DNA of 64,000 bases from Pseudomonas fluorescens (GCF_003732425.1 NZ_MOBX01000003.1:248001-312000), one strand, 5' to 3'; shown: positions 19,078 to 29,990, counted from the stretch's first letter. Notes: generated from the sequence alone by a model not told the origin. Program-made: numbers and translations.

Positions 19078-19380
19078 TCACTTTTTCGCCGGTGCATTTG
19101 CCTTGCATTTGGCAATTTGGCCTAGCGCTTTCTGCTGCAGTTCAGGGGTGGCCTTGTTGTCCATCAGGGACTGAATGTCGCTGGCCGGGTAGGGCTTGAT
19201 TGCATCAGCGCCACAGGCGCAGTGCGATTTGGCGGCAGCTGCACCAATCTGCGGAGTCGCCGCTTGTGTGCACTGCGCCATGTACTTCTCACGCTCGCCC
19301 TTCGGCCAATCGGCGTGGGCGCTCAGCGGCAGCAGCATAACGATAGGGGCGACTACGGCGAACAGGGTATTCAGACGCAT
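19078..19380 (-). CDS. Small exported hypothetical protein
   Basis: A 100-residue protein with a clear signal peptide (to about residue 23, SAHA-DWPKG). The mature part has four cysteines, two in the close pair HCACGADAIKP, and a helical Lys/Ala-rich end. The ATG at 19380 has AAGGAGC upstream. No characterised family recognised; a periplasmic disulfide-bonded protein is likely. Confidence 0.72.
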   Translation of the reverse strand: MRLNTLFAVVAPIVMLLPLSAHADWPKGEREKYMAQCTQAATPQIGAAAAKSHCACGADAIKPYPASDIQSLMDNKATPELQQKALGQIAKCKANAPAKK

Positions 19381-19494
19381 GCGAGGATGCTCCTTGTGGG
19401 TCAATGTCTTGTTATCTGAGGGCTGAAAGGCCAATCAAGTTCAGCACTCTGGCATAAAAACGGACGATTTGCCTTCTGATCAAACAGAGGCATT

Positions 19495-19740
19495 AGTGAC
19501 CGCTCATCTGTGCTAGCATGCCGGGCTCAAGCGTTCTCAGGCTCCGGATGACCTTCAGTCCCGGCAGCGGTCAACGTGCGAATATTTCGATTTGAATCCC
19601 AGTCACTCTGGTTCGGTTTTCCGGTTGGCCGCAAGGCTCCTGCCGCTGTAAGGCAGGCGTTCGTCATTGAATGGCCTGGATCGGATCTTGTACTGGCTCA
19701 TCCCAACCCACGTGACCTTTGGTAGGGGTCACCACTAGGA
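19495..19740 (+). promoter_or_regulatory. thrS leader region with hairpins
   Basis: About 250 bp without a gene precede thrS. Hairpins are CCTGCC/GGCAGG (19639-19657) and GTGACC/GGTCAC (19712-19732), the second ending 9 bases before the GAGAGGAGG ribosome site. In E. coli thrS is translationally repressed by its own product binding tRNA-like leader stems; an analogous operator here is possible but not shown. Confidence 0.4.
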
Positions 19741-19751
19741 GAGGAGGCGCC

Positions 19752-21674
19752 ATGCCAACTATTACTCTTCCCGACGGCAGTCAACGTTCATTCGATCACC
19801 CGGTTTCCGTAGCCGAGGTCGCGGCATCCATTGGTGCCGGTCTGGCCAAAGCCACACTGGCCGGCAAGGTCAATGGCCAACTGGTCGACGCCAGCGACAT
19901 CATCAGCAGCGACGCGACCCTGCAAATCATCACGCCTAAGGATGAAGAGGGGCTGGAGATCATTCGCCACTCTTGCGCTCACCTGGTTGGCCACGCGGTC
20001 AAACAGTTGTACCCGACTGCGAAAATGGTCATCGGGCCGGTCATTGACGAAGGCTTCTATTACGACATCGCCTTCGAGCGTCCTTTCACTCCGGACGATA
20101 TGGCTGCTATCGAACAGCGCATGCAGCAGCTGATCGAGAAAGATTACGACGTCATCAAGAAAGTCACTCCGCGCGCCGAAGTGATCGAAGTGTTCAAGGC
20201 CCGTGGCGAAGACTACAAGCTGCGTCTGGTCGAGGACATGCCGAACGAGCAGGCCATGGGCCTGTACTATCACGAAGAATACGTCGACATGTGCCGTGGC
20301 CCACACGTGCCGAACACGCGCTTCCTGAAATCTTTCAAACTGACCAAGCTGTCCGGTGCCTACTGGCGCGGCGACGCCAAGAACGAGCAATTGCAGCGCG
20401 TTTACGGCACCGCTTGGGCAGACAAGAAGCAGCTGGCAGCTTACATCCAGCGCATCGAAGAAGCTGAAAAGCGCGATCACCGCAAGATCGGCAAGCGTCT
20501 GGGCCTGTTCCACACCCAGGAAGAATCCCCGGGCATGGTGTTCTGGCACCCGAACGGCTGGACTCTGTACCAGGTGCTCGAGCAGTACATGCGCAAGATC
20601 CAGCGCGATAACGGCTACCTCGAGATCAAGACCCCGCAAGTCGTTGACCGCAGCCTTTGGGAGAAATCCGGGCACTGGGCCAACTACGCCGACAACATGT
20701 TCACCACTCAGTCGGAAAACCGCGACTACGCGATCAAGCCGATGAACTGCCCGTGCCACGTGCAGGTGTTCAACCAAGGCCTGAAGAGCTACCGCGAACT
20801 GCCGATGCGTCTGGCCGAGTTCGGTGCCTGCCACCGTAACGAGCCGTCGGGTGCGCTGCACGGCATCATGCGCGTGCGTGCGTTCACTCAGGATGATGCG
20901 CACATCTTCTGCACCGAAGAGCAGATGCAGGCTGAATCCGCTGCGTTCATCAAGCTGACCATGGACGTTTATCGCGATTTCGGCTTCACCGATGTCGAGA
21001 TGAAGTTGTCCACTCGTCCGGAAAAACGCGTCGGTTCCGACGAGCTGTGGGATCGCGCTGAAGCTGCATTGGCTGCAGCCCTTGATTCTGCGGGCCTGCC
21101 GTACGATCTGCAGCCAGGTGAGGGCGCTTTCTATGGTCCGAAAATCGAATTCTCGCTGAAAGATTGCCTCGGTCGCGTCTGGCAATGTGGTACCTTGCAG
21201 CTCGATTTTAACCTGCCTGTCCGTTTGGGCGCTGAATACGTCTCCGAAGACAACAGCCGCAAACATCCAGTGATGTTGCACCGCGCGATCCTCGGTTCCT
21301 TCGAGCGTTTCGTCGGGATTCTGATCGAGCACTACGAAGGTGCGTTCCCTGCTTGGCTCGCGCCAACCCAGGCGGTGATCATGAATATCACTGATAAACA
21401 GGCAGATTTTGTTGCAGAAGTAGAAAAAACTCTCAACGAAAGCGGATTTCGTGCCAAGTCCGACTTGAGAAATGAAAAGATCGGCTTTAAAATCCGCGAG
21501 CATACTTTGCTCAAGGTTCCCTATCTTTTGGTTATCGGAGATAAGGAAGTCGAGATGCAGACTGTCGCTGTGCGTACTCGTGAAGGTGCTGACCTGGGCT
21601 CGATGCCCGTCGCCCAGTTCGCTGAGTTTCTCGCGCAAGCGGTTTCCCGGCGTGGTCGCCCAGATTCGGAGTAA
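19752..21674 (+). CDS. thrS: Threonyl-tRNA synthetase
   Basis: A 640-residue class II synthetase of standard length. Domains in order: TGS (1-62), editing domain with [11 protein letters not shown] near residue 73 and [11 protein letters not shown] near 182, then the catalytic core with motif 2 region [15 protein letters not shown] and motif 3 [13 protein letters not shown], and the anticodon-binding domain. The zinc Cys lies in [12 protein letters not shown]. The ATG at 19752 follows GAGGAGG. It heads the translation operon running to ihfA. Confidence 0.98.
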   Translation: MPTITLPDGSQRSFDHPVSVAEVAASIGAGLAKATLAGKVNGQLVDASDIISSDATLQIITPKDEEGLEIIRHSCAHLVGHAVKQLYPTAKMVIGPVIDEGFYYDIAFERPFTPDDMAAIEQRMQQLIEKDYDVIKKVTPRAEVIEVFKARGEDYKLRLVEDMPNEQAMGLYYHEEYVDMCRGPHVPNTRFLKSFKLTKLSGAYWRGDAKNEQLQRVYGTAWADKKQLAAYIQRIEEAEKRDHRKIGKRLGLFHTQEESPGMVFWHPNGWTLYQVLEQYMRKIQRDNGYLEIKTPQVVDRSLWEKSGHWANYADNMFTTQSENRDYAIKPMNCPCHVQVFNQGLKSYRELPMRLAEFGACHRNEPSGALHGIMRVRAFTQDDAHIFCTEEQMQAESAAFIKLTMDVYRDFGFTDVEMKLSTRPEKRVGSDELWDRAEAALAAALDSAGLPYDLQPGEGAFYGPKIEFSLKDCLGRVWQCGTLQLDFNLPVRLGAEYVSEDNSRKHPVMLHRAILGSFERFVGILIEHYEGAFPAWLAPTQAVIMNITDKQADFVAEVEKTLNESGFRAKSDLRNEKIGFKIREHTLLKVPYLLVIGDKEVEMQTVAVRTREGADLGSMPVAQFAEFLAQAVSRRGRPDSE

Positions 21675-21676
21675 TT

Positions 21677-22225
21677 ATTATTAAGCGTGAAATGAGACAA
21701 GATAAACGAGCTGCACCGAAAGCCCCGATCAACGAGAATATCTCGGCACGCGAGGTTCGGTTAATTGGCGCTGATGGCGAGCAGATTGGCATCGTCTCGA
21801 TTGATGAAGCGCTTCGTATTGCTGAAGAAGCAAAGCTTGATCTGGTAGAAATCTCCGCAGACGCAGTCCCACCGGTTTGCCGTGTGATGGACTACGGCAA
21901 ATCGATCTTCGAAAAGAAGAAGCAGATTGCCGCGGCGAAGAAAAACCAGAAGCAGATTCAGGTAAAAGAAATCAAGTTTCGTCCAGGGACGGAGGAAGGG
22001 GATTACCAGGTAAAACTGCGCAACCTGGTACGTTTCCTGAGTGATGGGGACAGGGCCAAGGTATCCTTGCGATTCCGCGGCCGTGAGATGGCCCACCAGG
22101 AGCTGGGGATGGAACTCCTCAAGCGGGTTGAAGCTGACCTGCTCGAGTACGGTTCGGTCGAACAGCATCCTAAGATGGAAGGACGCCAGCTGATCATGGT
22201 CATCGCCCCGAAAAAGAAGAAGTAA
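21677..22225 (+). CDS. infC: Translation initiation factor IF-3
   Basis: IF-3 prevents premature joining of ribosomal subunits and checks start-codon fidelity. The conserved body begins [17 protein letters not shown] and ends [16 protein letters not shown]. No ATG has a good ribosome site. Three tandem ATT codons at 21674, 21677 and 21680 lie just after GGAG (21668-21671), followed by AAG CGT GAA ATG. As in other bacteria the gene therefore probably starts at a rare ATT, which allows IF-3 autoregulation. The exact ATT is uncertain; 21677 gives 5-base spacing. The ATG at 21692 would give a shorter 177-residue product. Confidence 0.95.
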   Translation: MIKREMRQDKRAAPKAPINENISAREVRLIGADGEQIGIVSIDEALRIAEEAKLDLVEISADAVPPVCRVMDYGKSIFEKKKQIAAAKKNQKQIQVKEIKFRPGTEEGDYQVKLRNLVRFLSDGDRAKVSLRFRGREMAHQELGMELLKRVEADLLEYGSVEQHPKMEGRQLIMVIAPKKKK

Positions 22226-22285
22226 TCAACAGGGCACGGCAGGCCTTCTGATTATGTTTATCAACTGAATGCGGAGTATCCGAAC

Positions 22286-22480
22286 ATGCCAAAAATGAAA
22301 ACCAAAAGTGGTGCTGCTAAGCGGTTTCTGAAAACTGCTAACGGTATCAAGCACAAGCACGCTTTCAAGAGCCACATCCTGACTAAAATGTCGACCAAGC
22401 GTAAGCGTCAACTGCGCGGTAGCAGCTTGCTGCATCCGTCTGACGTGGCAAAAGTCGAGCGCATGCTGCGCCTTCGTTAA
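22286..22480 (+). CDS. rpmI: 50S ribosomal protein L35
   Basis: A 64-residue, highly basic protein with the L35 pattern [20 protein letters not shown] and C-terminal [20 protein letters not shown]. It sits in the canonical infC-rpmI-rplT order, 60 bp after infC. In enterobacteria L20 represses this cistron through the leader; no evidence either way here. Confidence 0.98.
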   Translation: MPKMKTKSGAAKRFLKTANGIKHKHAFKSHILTKMSTKRKRQLRGSSLLHPSDVAKVERMLRLR

Positions 22481-22508
22481 TTTTAGTCAAGAATAGAGGA
22501 AGTAACTC

Positions 22509-22865
22509 ATGGCTCGTGTAAAGCGTGGCGTCATTGCCCGTAAGCGTCACAAAAAAATTCTGAAACTTGCTAAAGGCTACTACGGCGCACGCTCCCGCGT
22601 ATTCCGTGTTGCCAAGCAAGCGGTAATCAAGGCAGGCCAATACGCCTACCGTGACCGTCGTCAGAAAAAACGTCAGTTCCGCGCTCTGTGGATCGCTCGT
22701 ATCAACGCTGGTGCTCGTGTTAACGGTCTGTCCTACAGCCGTTTCATCGCTGGCCTGAAAAAAGCGTCCATCGAGATCGACCGTAAGGTTCTGGCTGATC
22801 TGGCAGTGAACGAAAAAGCGGCGTTTGCTGCGATTGTCGAGAAAGCTAAAGCCACCTTGGCTTAA
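22509..22865 (+). CDS. rplT: 50S ribosomal protein L20
   Basis: A 118-residue, highly basic ribosomal protein needed for early 50S assembly. The N-terminal [20 protein letters not shown] and internal [20 protein letters not shown] are diagnostic. AGAGGAAG lies 7 bases upstream of the ATG. An intrinsic terminator follows before pheS. Confidence 0.98.
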
Positions 22866-22921
22866 GTACCCCCGACAGTCACCCGGCCTCACCTCTGTGG
22901 GGCCAGGTGTTAAACGTCATA

Positions 22922-23991
<1,070 letters not shown>

Positions 23992-24017
23992 TCGTAACGA
24001 ATTCTTAGGAGAGCAGG

Positions 24018-26396
24018 ATGAAATTCAGTGAACAATGGCTGCGTGGCTGGGTTAGCCCGCAGGTAAATCGCGACGAGCTGGTTGCTCGTCTGTCGATGGC
24101 GGGCCTTGAGGTCGATAGCGTGACCCCGGCCGCCGGTGTATTCAGTGGCGTGGTGGTGGGCGAGGTGCTGAGCACCGAGCAACACCCTGATGCCGACAAG
24201 TTGCGCGTGTGCCAGGTCAGCAATGGCGCGGAAACTTTCCAGGTCGTGTGCGGTGCGCCAAACGTGCGTCCGGGCCTGAAGATTCCGTTCGCCATGATCG
24301 GCGCTGAGTTGCCGGGCGACTTCAAGATCAAGAAAGCCAAGCTGCGTGGCGTTGAGTCCAACGGCATGCTCTGCTCGCAAGCCGAGCTGCAGGTCGGTGA
24401 AGGCAACGACGGTTTGATGGAGCTGCCGGCCGATGCGCCGGTGGGCGAAGATTTCCGTGTGTATCTGGATCTGGAAGACGCCAGCATCGAGGTCGACCTG
24501 ACCCCGAACCGTGGTGACTGCCTGTCGCTGGCCGGTCTGGCCCGTGAAGTCGGCGCGCTGTATGCCGCGCCGGTCACCCGTCCGGTGGTCATGGCCATTC
24601 CTGCCGTGCACGACGAAGTGCGTTCGGTAGAAGTGCTAGCCCCTGCGGCATGCCCGCGTTACCTGGGCCGCGTTATCCGTAACGTTGACCTGTCCAAGCC
24701 AACGCCGTTGTGGATGGTGGAACGTCTGCGTCGCGCCGACGTGCGCAGCATCGACGCTGCCGTCGACATCACCAACTACGTGATGCTCGAACTGGGCCAG
24801 CCGCTGCACGCCTTCGATCTCGCCGAAATCAATGGCGGCATCCGTGTGCGCATGGCGGAAGAGGGCGAGAAGCTGGTGCTGCTCGACGGTCAGGAAGTCA
24901 GTCTGCGTAGTGATACGCTGGTGATCGCTGACCACACCCGCGCACTGGCGATTGCCGGTGTCATGGGCGGTGAGCATAGCGGTGTGTCTGCAACCACTCG
25001 CGACGTCTTCCTGGAAAGTGCTTTCTTCGACCAGATCGCTGTCGCGGGCAAAGCGCGTTCCTACGGTCTGCACACCGACGCTTCGCACCGCTATGAGCGT
25101 GGTGTCGACTGGCAACTGGCCCGTGAAGCCATGGAGCGCGCCACTGGCCTGCTGCTGGACATCACTGGCGGCGAAGCCGGCCCGATCATCGAGACCGTCA
25201 GCGAACAGCACTTGCCGTCGATCGCACCGATCACCCTGCGTTCCCAGCGCATCACCCAGATGCTCGGTATGGAAATGGATTCGGTCCAGGTCGAGCGCTT
25301 GCTCGGTGGTCTGGGTCTCGGCATTACTGCCGACGGTGAAGGCCAATGGCGCGTAGAAGTGCCAAGTCATCGCTTCGACATCAGTCTGGAAGTCGACCTG
25401 ATCGAAGAATTGGCTCGTCTGTACGGCTACAACCGCCTGCCGGTTCGTTACCCGCAGGCACGTCTGGCGCCGCAAGCCAAGGCTGAAGCGCGTAGTGACT
25501 TGCCGGAGCTGCGCCGTCTGCTGGTGGCGCGTGGTTATCAGGAAGCGATCACTTACAGCTTCATCGATCCGCGTCAGTTCGAACTGTTCAACCCGGGCGT
25601 CGAGCCGCTGTTGCTGGCCAATCCGATCTCCAATGACATGGCTGCCATGCGCTCGTCGTTGTGGCCGGGCCTGGTCAAGGCGTTGCAGCACAACCTCAAC
25701 CGTCAGCAAGATCGCGTGCGTCTGTTCGAAAGCGGTCTGCGCTTCGTTGGTCAGCTCGAAGGACTGAAGCAAGAGCCGATGTTGTCTGGCGTGGTTTGCG
25801 GTAGCCGCCTGCCGGAAGGCTGGGCGCAAGGTCGCGACACGGTCGATTTCTTCGACGTCAAAGCCGACGTGGAAGCAGTACTGGGTTTTGCCGGTGCTCT
25901 GGATTCATTCACCTTCGCTCCGGGTAAACACCCGGCGTTGCACCCGGGTCAAACCGCGCGCATCGAGCGTGAAGGGCGTGAAGTCGGTTTCATCGGCGCC
26001 ATTCACCCTGAACTGTCGAAAGCGCTGGGTCTGGATCGTCCGGTCTTCGTTTTCGAGCTGGTTCTGGCGGAAGTGGCGCTCGGTAAAATGCCGAAATTCC
26101 ATGAGTTGTCGCGCTTTCCTGAAGTGCGTCGTGACCTTGCACTGATTGCGCACAAAGACGTCGCATCTGCGGCCGTACTGGACGTAATCCGTGAAAATGC
26201 AGGCGAATGGCTCACAGATCTCAGGCTGTTTGACGTGTATCAGGGTAAAGGTATTGATCCTGATAGAAAAAGCCTTGCAGTTGGCTTGACCTGGCAGCAT
26301 CCATCGCGCACTCTTAATGACGATGAGGTGAATTCGACGACGCAAAATATCCTCACCTCGCTCGAAAGAAGGTTGAACGCCACGTTAAGGAAGTGA
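24018..26396 (+). CDS. pheT: Phenylalanyl-tRNA synthetase beta subunit
   Basis: A 792-residue multidomain subunit of standard length. It starts KFSEQWLRGWVSP, followed by the tRNA-binding OB fold (about 40-150), the B3/B4 editing domain, B5 and the C-terminal ferredoxin-fold anticodon-binding domain ending LTSLERRLNATLRK. It recognises tRNA-Phe and edits Tyr-tRNA-Phe. TAGGAGAG precedes the ATG; ihfA follows after 3 bases. Confidence 0.98.
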   Translation: MKFSEQWLRGWVSPQVNRDELVARLSMAGLEVDSVTPAAGVFSGVVVGEVLSTEQHPDADKLRVCQVSNGAETFQVVCGAPNVRPGLKIPFAMIGAELPGDFKIKKAKLRGVESNGMLCSQAELQVGEGNDGLMELPADAPVGEDFRVYLDLEDASIEVDLTPNRGDCLSLAGLAREVGALYAAPVTRPVVMAIPAVHDEVRSVEVLAPAACPRYLGRVIRNVDLSKPTPLWMVERLRRADVRSIDAAVDITNYVMLELGQPLHAFDLAEINGGIRVRMAEEGEKLVLLDGQEVSLRSDTLVIADHTRALAIAGVMGGEHSGVSATTRDVFLESAFFDQIAVAGKARSYGLHTDASHRYERGVDWQLAREAMERATGLLLDITGGEAGPIIETVSEQHLPSIAPITLRSQRITQMLGMEMDSVQVERLLGGLGLGITADGEGQWRVEVPSHRFDISLEVDLIEELARLYGYNRLPVRYPQARLAPQAKAEARSDLPELRRLLVARGYQEAITYSFIDPRQFELFNPGVEPLLLANPISNDMAAMRSSLWPGLVKALQHNLNRQQDRVRLFESGLRFVGQLEGLKQEPMLSGVVCGSRLPEGWAQGRDTVDFFDVKADVEAVLGFAGALDSFTFAPGKHPALHPGQTARIEREGREVGFIGAIHPELSKALGLDRPVFVFELVLAEVALGKMPKFHELSRFPEVRRDLALIAHKDVASAAVLDVIRENAGEWLTDLRLFDVYQGKGIDPDRKSLAVGLTWQHPSRTLNDDEVNSTTQNILTSLERRLNATLRK

Positions 26397-26399
26397 CGT

Positions 26400-26702
26400 A
26401 TGGGGGCTTTGACGAAAGCTGAGATGGCGGAACGTCTGTATGAAGAGCTGGGCCTGAACAAGCGGGAAGCCAAGGAATTGGTAGAACTGTTTTTCGAGGA
26501 AATCAGGCACGCTCTTGAAGACAACGAGCAGGTCAAATTGTCCGGTTTCGGCAATTTCGACCTTCGGGACAAACGCCAGCGGCCTGGCCGCAACCCGAAA
26601 ACGGGGGAAGAAATCCCGATCACGGCTCGCCGTGTGGTCACCTTTCGTCCAGGGCAGAAGTTGAAGGCCCGAGTTGAGGCTTATGCTGGAACCAAGTCAT
26701 AA
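26400..26702 (+). CDS. ihfA: Integration host factor alpha subunit
   Basis: A 100-residue HU/IHF-family DNA-bending protein. It starts [19 protein letters not shown], carries the minor-groove arm [19 protein letters not shown] with the intercalating Pro, and closes [15 protein letters not shown]. With IhfB it bends DNA for recombination and for sigma-54 promoters such as that of rtcB. The ihfA position after pheT is conserved in gamma-proteobacteria. Confidence 0.98.
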   Translation: MGALTKAEMAERLYEELGLNKREAKELVELFFEEIRHALEDNEQVKLSGFGNFDLRDKRQRPGRNPKTGEEIPITARRVVTFRPGQKLKARVEAYAGTKS

Positions 26703-27039
26703 CGACGAACTACCCGTCATCCCGGGCAAACGCTACTTCACCATTGGTGAAGTCAGCGAGCTGTGTGCCGTAAAGCCACACGTGCTGCGCTACTGGGAGC
26801 AGGAGTTTCCTCAACTCAACCCCGTCAAACGTCGCGGAAACCGCCGGTATTATCAGCGCCAGGATGTGCTGATGATCCGGCAGATCCGCGCGCTCCTTTA
26901 TGATCAAGGTTTCACCATCGGCGGCGCGCGCTTGCGTTTGTCCGGCGACGAAGCCAAAGACGACACGACTCAGTACAAGCAGATGATTCGGCAGATGATT
27001 GCCGAGTTGGAAGATGTGCTGGTGGTTCTCAAGAAATAA
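26683..27039 (+). CDS. MerR-family transcriptional regulator
   Basis: A 118-residue MerR protein with an N-terminal winged helix, [20 protein letters not shown] near residue 22 and [13 protein letters not shown] after it, then a short coiled coil with no metal-binding cysteines. This is the ihfA-linked regulator common in pseudomonads; its targets are unknown. The ATG at 26683 lies inside ihfA (20-bp overlap), implying translational coupling. Confidence 0.9.
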   Translation: MLEPSHNDELPVIPGKRYFTIGEVSELCAVKPHVLRYWEQEFPQLNPVKRRGNRRYYQRQDVLMIRQIRALLYDQGFTIGGARLRLSGDEAKDDTTQYKQMIRQMIAELEDVLVVLKK

Positions 27040-27044
27040 AAAGC

Positions 27045-27075
27045 AGCGTTTGAATACTTCCAGTTTTCAAACGCT
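27045..27075. repeat. Inverted repeat between merR and tRNA-Pro
   Basis: AGCGTTTGAA and TTCAAACGCT are perfect 10-base arms with an 11-base loop. Read on the minus strand it is followed by GCTTTTTATTTC, so it resembles an intrinsic terminator for leftward transcription that crosses the tRNA. On the plus strand it lacks a T tract. Confidence 0.6.
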
Positions 27076-27127
27076 TGCGCTATATTCTTGAGCGTTCTTC
27101 GAGGTGAAGAACGGTTGCAAAACCAGT

Positions 27128-27204
27128 CGGGGCGTAGCGCAGTCCGGTAGCGCACTAGCATGGGGTGCTAGGGGTCGAGTGTTCGAATCACTCCGTCCCG
27201 ACCA
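27128..27204 (+). tRNA. tRNA-Pro(GGG), prophage attachment site
   Basis: A 77-nt cloverleaf with acceptor stem CGGGGCG/CGTCCCG including one G-U pair. The anticodon stem CTAGC/GCTAG carries loop ATGGGGT (anticodon GGG, 27162-27164), the T-arm has GTTCGAATC, and CCA is encoded. A phage integrase gene ends 82 bases downstream, so the 3' half is the likely left attachment core. Confidence 0.96.
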
Positions 27205-27220
27205 TATTTTTCAATGACTT

Positions 27221-27248
27221 AGCCGCTTTCGAGCGGCTTTGTTGTTTT
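27221..27248 (+). terminator. Terminator after tRNA-Pro
   Basis: AGCCGCT/AGCGGCT stem with a TTCG loop, then TTGTTGTTTTTG. It lies between the tRNA and the convergent integrase gene. Confidence 0.8.
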
Positions 27249-27285
27249 TGCCATAGTGACTTTTCAAGTGACCCTGGCCTTTTCC

Positions 27286-28470
27286 TCATGCCTCCCTCCT
27301 TTTCAAAATCGTCAACGCTGGTGCGCGTGAGTCGGTTGCTGATACCTTATTTGCCGCCGCAATGAGCTGATCCAATTCCGCCGCCGAGTAGTGGCTGGTG
27401 ATGCTCCCGTTCTTGTGGCCGAGCAGCGCTTTGCGATCCTCCTCCGTCACGCCAGCAGCACGCAGCCTTCTCCCAAAGGTGTGCTTCAAGTCGTGAATTC
27501 GGATTCTGGCAAAGCCGTCATGTGCCGGCCGCAAGAATTTCTCCTGCCACTTCTTCGCCGCTCGGATCCGCGCCTTCTTCCAAGCCGAGTCATTCATGCG
27601 GTGAACCGTCGTTTCATTCCCATCACCATCTGGCTTGCCAAACGGGAACACGTAGAGCGGATGCTTGCCGCGCTGCTTCTCGATCACTGACTTGGCAACG
27701 TCATTCATCACGACCAGACGCTCGTCTCGGTTCTTCACGCCAGACCTGACGCTTCTACCCCCAAATCCCGCAGGTATCAGGAACACGCTCGTTCCCAGTT
27801 CCGGTACCGCAATCTCCCAATTCCACTGAAGTTTGCAAACTTCCTGCTCCCTGCAACCTGTATTGACCTTGAACATGGCCATGGTCTGGAGGTGCGCCGG
27901 GAGTTCGGCGAACAGGATCGACTGCTCTTCCCATGAAAGCGGGTAGGGCTTTCGGCTGTTCGTCTTCTCGTCCAGCAGGGAAATCATCGGCACCACGTCC
28001 AGCAGCGGCCGTCGCTCCTCGTCACGCCACTTTCGCGCGCAAAGGTTCAACACGCGGATGACCCGTTGAAGCGCGATATTCACTGTCCGGTTCGTGACCG
28101 GCTTCCCTACCGCTGGATTCAGCTTCGACTGGATGTAAGGCGCGAGGGCATCGTCGTCGATGTGGGTCAGCGGCATATCGCCAATGAATGGGTCGAGCTG
28201 TTCCATATAGGTGGCCGAGATGTGAATTGAAGCCTGATCCTTCACTTCCAGCAGGAAGCGAGTTGCCGCCTCCCGCCACGTCCTGACCCGCCGGACGCCG
28301 TACACCTTCTGCTGGCGCAACTGCTCCAGCTTGTGAATCAGGTACTGCTCTGCTTCGGCGCGGTTACAAGTGCCAGTACTCTCTTGAATTCGTTCTCCTC
28401 TGTACTTTTTGTCGATCTTCCAGATGCCGTTCGGCATTTGCTGGAGGCCGGTGATTGCTTTTTGGGCCAC
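27286..28470 (-). CDS. int: Phage tyrosine recombinase (integrase)
   Basis: A 394-residue site-specific recombinase. The N-terminal arm- and core-binding domains precede the catalytic domain with first Arg in NTGCREQEVCKLQW near residue 219, HDLKHTFGRRLRAAG (His-x-x-Arg box region, ~340), the GHKNGSITSHYS block with second His, and nucleophile Tyr in SHYSAAEL. All catalytic residues look intact, so the enzyme may be active even though the prophage is truncated. The start is GTG at 28470 with AAGGAG 8 bases upstream. Confidence 0.93.
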   Translation of the reverse strand: MAQKAITGLQQMPNGIWKIDKKYRGERIQESTGTCNRAEAEQYLIHKLEQLRQQKVYGVRRVRTWREAATRFLLEVKDQASIHISATYMEQLDPFIGDMPLTHIDDDALAPYIQSKLNPAVGKPVTNRTVNIALQRVIRVLNLCARKWRDEERRPLLDVVPMISLLDEKTNSRKPYPLSWEEQSILFAELPAHLQTMAMFKVNTGCREQEVCKLQWNWEIAVPELGTSVFLIPAGFGGRSVRSGVKNRDERLVVMNDVAKSVIEKQRGKHPLYVFPFGKPDGDGNETTVHRMNDSAWKKARIRAAKKWQEKFLRPAHDGFARIRIHDLKHTFGRRLRAAGVTEEDRKALLGHKNGSITSHYSAAELDQLIAAANKVSATDSRAPALTILKRREA

Positions 28471-28754
28471 GGCGTTGCTCCTTTCTTCTTACCCTGGCGC
28501 TCGCTGCGAGGGCGATTGTTGTCCTGATTGGCGGCCTTTTCAATTGCCATCGACTCGATGTAGCGGTCGGCCCACTCATCCAGCTCGAGCCGGTCGAAAC
28601 CCACGCCCTGTTTCCCGATCGGGAACTCGCGTACATTCGGACGCACCGTTTTGTTGAATTCATCCCGGCACATGCCGAGGTAGCCGTATGCCTCCCCGGC
28701 GCGAATGAAGCGCGGGAGGATGGGCGCGACCTGGGCCGCGCTGCGATTTGACAT
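28338..28754 (-). CDS. Possible AlpA/excisionase-type DNA-binding protein
   Basis: A 138-residue protein. Its first 75 residues look like a winged-helix AlpA/Xis domain (RAGEAYGYLGMCRDEFNKTV, then FPIGKQGVGFDRLELDEWA). The Ser/Lys-rich tail overlaps the integrase start by 133 bases, which is long; the functional part may be just the N-terminus. GGAG lies 6 bases before the ATG at 28754. The position directly before the integrase suggests control of excision. Confidence 0.65.
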   Translation of the reverse strand: MSNRSAAQVAPILPRFIRAGEAYGYLGMCRDEFNKTVRPNVREFPIGKQGVGFDRLELDEWADRYIESMAIEKAANQDNNRPRSERQGKKKGATPWPKKQSPASSKCRTASGRSTKSTEENEFKRVLALVTAPKQSST

Positions 28755-28790
28755 GTGATGCTCCATGCCGCGCGTGGCGGCAGAAGGTGG

Positions 28791-29174
28791 TTATTCGGGA
28801 TTGGCTGGGAACCACTCGGTGTCGTATTCGTGCTGAGTCACGCGCCGCGGTTCGATGTGCGGGATGGATTGTTTGAAGTCGTGGACAGATCCAGGCGCGC
28901 CGCTGAACTGCTTGGCCTCTTTCACGAACGTGTCTTTGTAGATCCGGAGCAGATGGTCTGCGGCATCAGCGAATGCTTCCTCGCGGTAGAAGCCATCAAT
29001 GGTGATTCCGTCATCTACCAGCCATACCGTGCGCCGCGGGCCTTGTTCGGCTTTATCGATCTTGTCCGCCATTTGCTGGCGGGCGTACCTAAGCTGGTCC
29101 AGCGATAACTGGTTGATCCATTCATCAGTTCCGACGCGCATGGTGTGGCCGTATTCGCATTTGAGTTCAGGCAT
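28791..29174 (-). CDS. Phage hypothetical protein
   Basis: A 127-residue protein of unknown function beginning MPELKCEYGHTMRVG. A central helical segment YARQQMADKIDKAEQGP is followed by a mixed alpha/beta part with IDGFYREEAFADAADHLLRIY. The ATG at 29174 has GAGGAA upstream. It lies between the PP-loop gene and the putative excisionase on the same strand. Confidence 0.65.
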   Translation of the reverse strand: MPELKCEYGHTMRVGTDEWINQLSLDQLRYARQQMADKIDKAEQGPRRTVWLVDDGITIDGFYREEAFADAADHLLRIYKDTFVKEAKQFSGAPGSVHDFKQSIPHIEPRRVTQHEYDTEWFPANPE

Positions 29175-29225
29175 ACGAATTCCTCGCCCGCCGTACACCG
29201 GCAGGCTGTTGAGTTGGGGGAGGGG

Positions 29226-29990
29226 TTACGAGTTGTTTGCGATGTCGGCTTCGGCCATCTCGCAAAAAAACGAGCAGGACGGGATCTTCTCGTTTCGCCG
29301 CACTGGGCCTTCGCCGAGGTCGCGAAGGGAAAACCGCACGTTGGTTGTTCGGTTGCGGAAAAGGTAGGAGCCTTCGCCCAAGTCGTCTTGGATCAGGCAC
29401 AGCCCCTCAAATTGCTCCGGAAAATCTTCCCGAATAGCACGGAAATAACCTTCGCCACCCTTCACGCAGCCGATGCAGTTGGCGTTGTCGTAGCCCATGC
29501 GGTACATCAGCGGCAGCTCAATACCGGCGCGCTCGATCATTGCCTTGCAGTCTTCCTTGCCCAGGCCGCGATCAATCAGCGGTGCAATAACCGGCCGATC
29601 AGGGTTGCGCTCGCGGAAGTCAGCCAGGCGATCAGCCTCTTCGGCGGTATAGCCGAACACCATTACGTCACCTAGCTGCTTCCAGGTGTCGAGCAGCCTG
29701 CGCTTGAGCAGCTTGGTGCATGGCGCGCCGTATTGGTTCTTCATGTACCGCTCGCGCCGGAACACCTCCTGAGCGTCAGCGCCGTATTTCTCATCCCGCA
29801 GCACAGTCACCTGGCGGCCGAACCACGCTTCGCAGTCCAGGGCGAAGCGGCGGTTGTCGGGATGCTCATTTGCCAGGAATGCATTGACGATTTGCACGTC
29901 GTGAGTGGCGCCGTATTCGGCCAGGGCCAGCTTGGTGGCCACCGCCGAGGCAGCACCGCAACTGAACTGACAGACAATCCTGTTGTTCAT
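29226..29990 (-). CDS. PP-loop (PAPS reductase-like) phage enzyme 1
   Basis: A 254-residue protein of the adenine nucleotide alpha-hydrolase/PAPS reductase-like superfamily. The PP-loop reads FSCGAASAVA near residue 8, a variant of SGGxxS, followed by NAFLANEHPDNRRF. Later come GYTAEEADRLADF and a cysteine-containing NCIGCVKGGEGYF typical of phage PAPS reductase homologues. The real reaction is unknown: sulfur transfer or nucleotide/base modification. The ATG at 29990 overlaps the stop of a 22-codon membrane peptide gene. Confidence 0.8.
   Translation of the reverse strand: MNNRIVCQFSCGAASAVATKLALAEYGATHDVQIVNAFLANEHPDNRRFALDCEAWFGRQVTVLRDEKYGADAQEVFRRERYMKNQYGAPCTKLLKRRLLDTWKQLGDVMVFGYTAEEADRLADFRERNPDRPVIAPLIDRGLGKEDCKAMIERAGIELPLMYRMGYDNANCIGCVKGGEGYFRAIREDFPEQFEGLCLIQDDLGEGSYLFRNRTTNVRFSLRDLGEGPVRRNEKIPSCSFFCEMAEADIANNS

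Noticed and set aside
19788..21638. 616-codon minus-strand open frame
   Set aside because: It is antisense to thrS, has no ribosome site, and its His/Val/Asp-rich composition is typical of the shadow of a GC-rich gene.
24636..25829. 397-codon minus-strand open frame
   Set aside because: Antisense to pheT with no ribosome site or domain.
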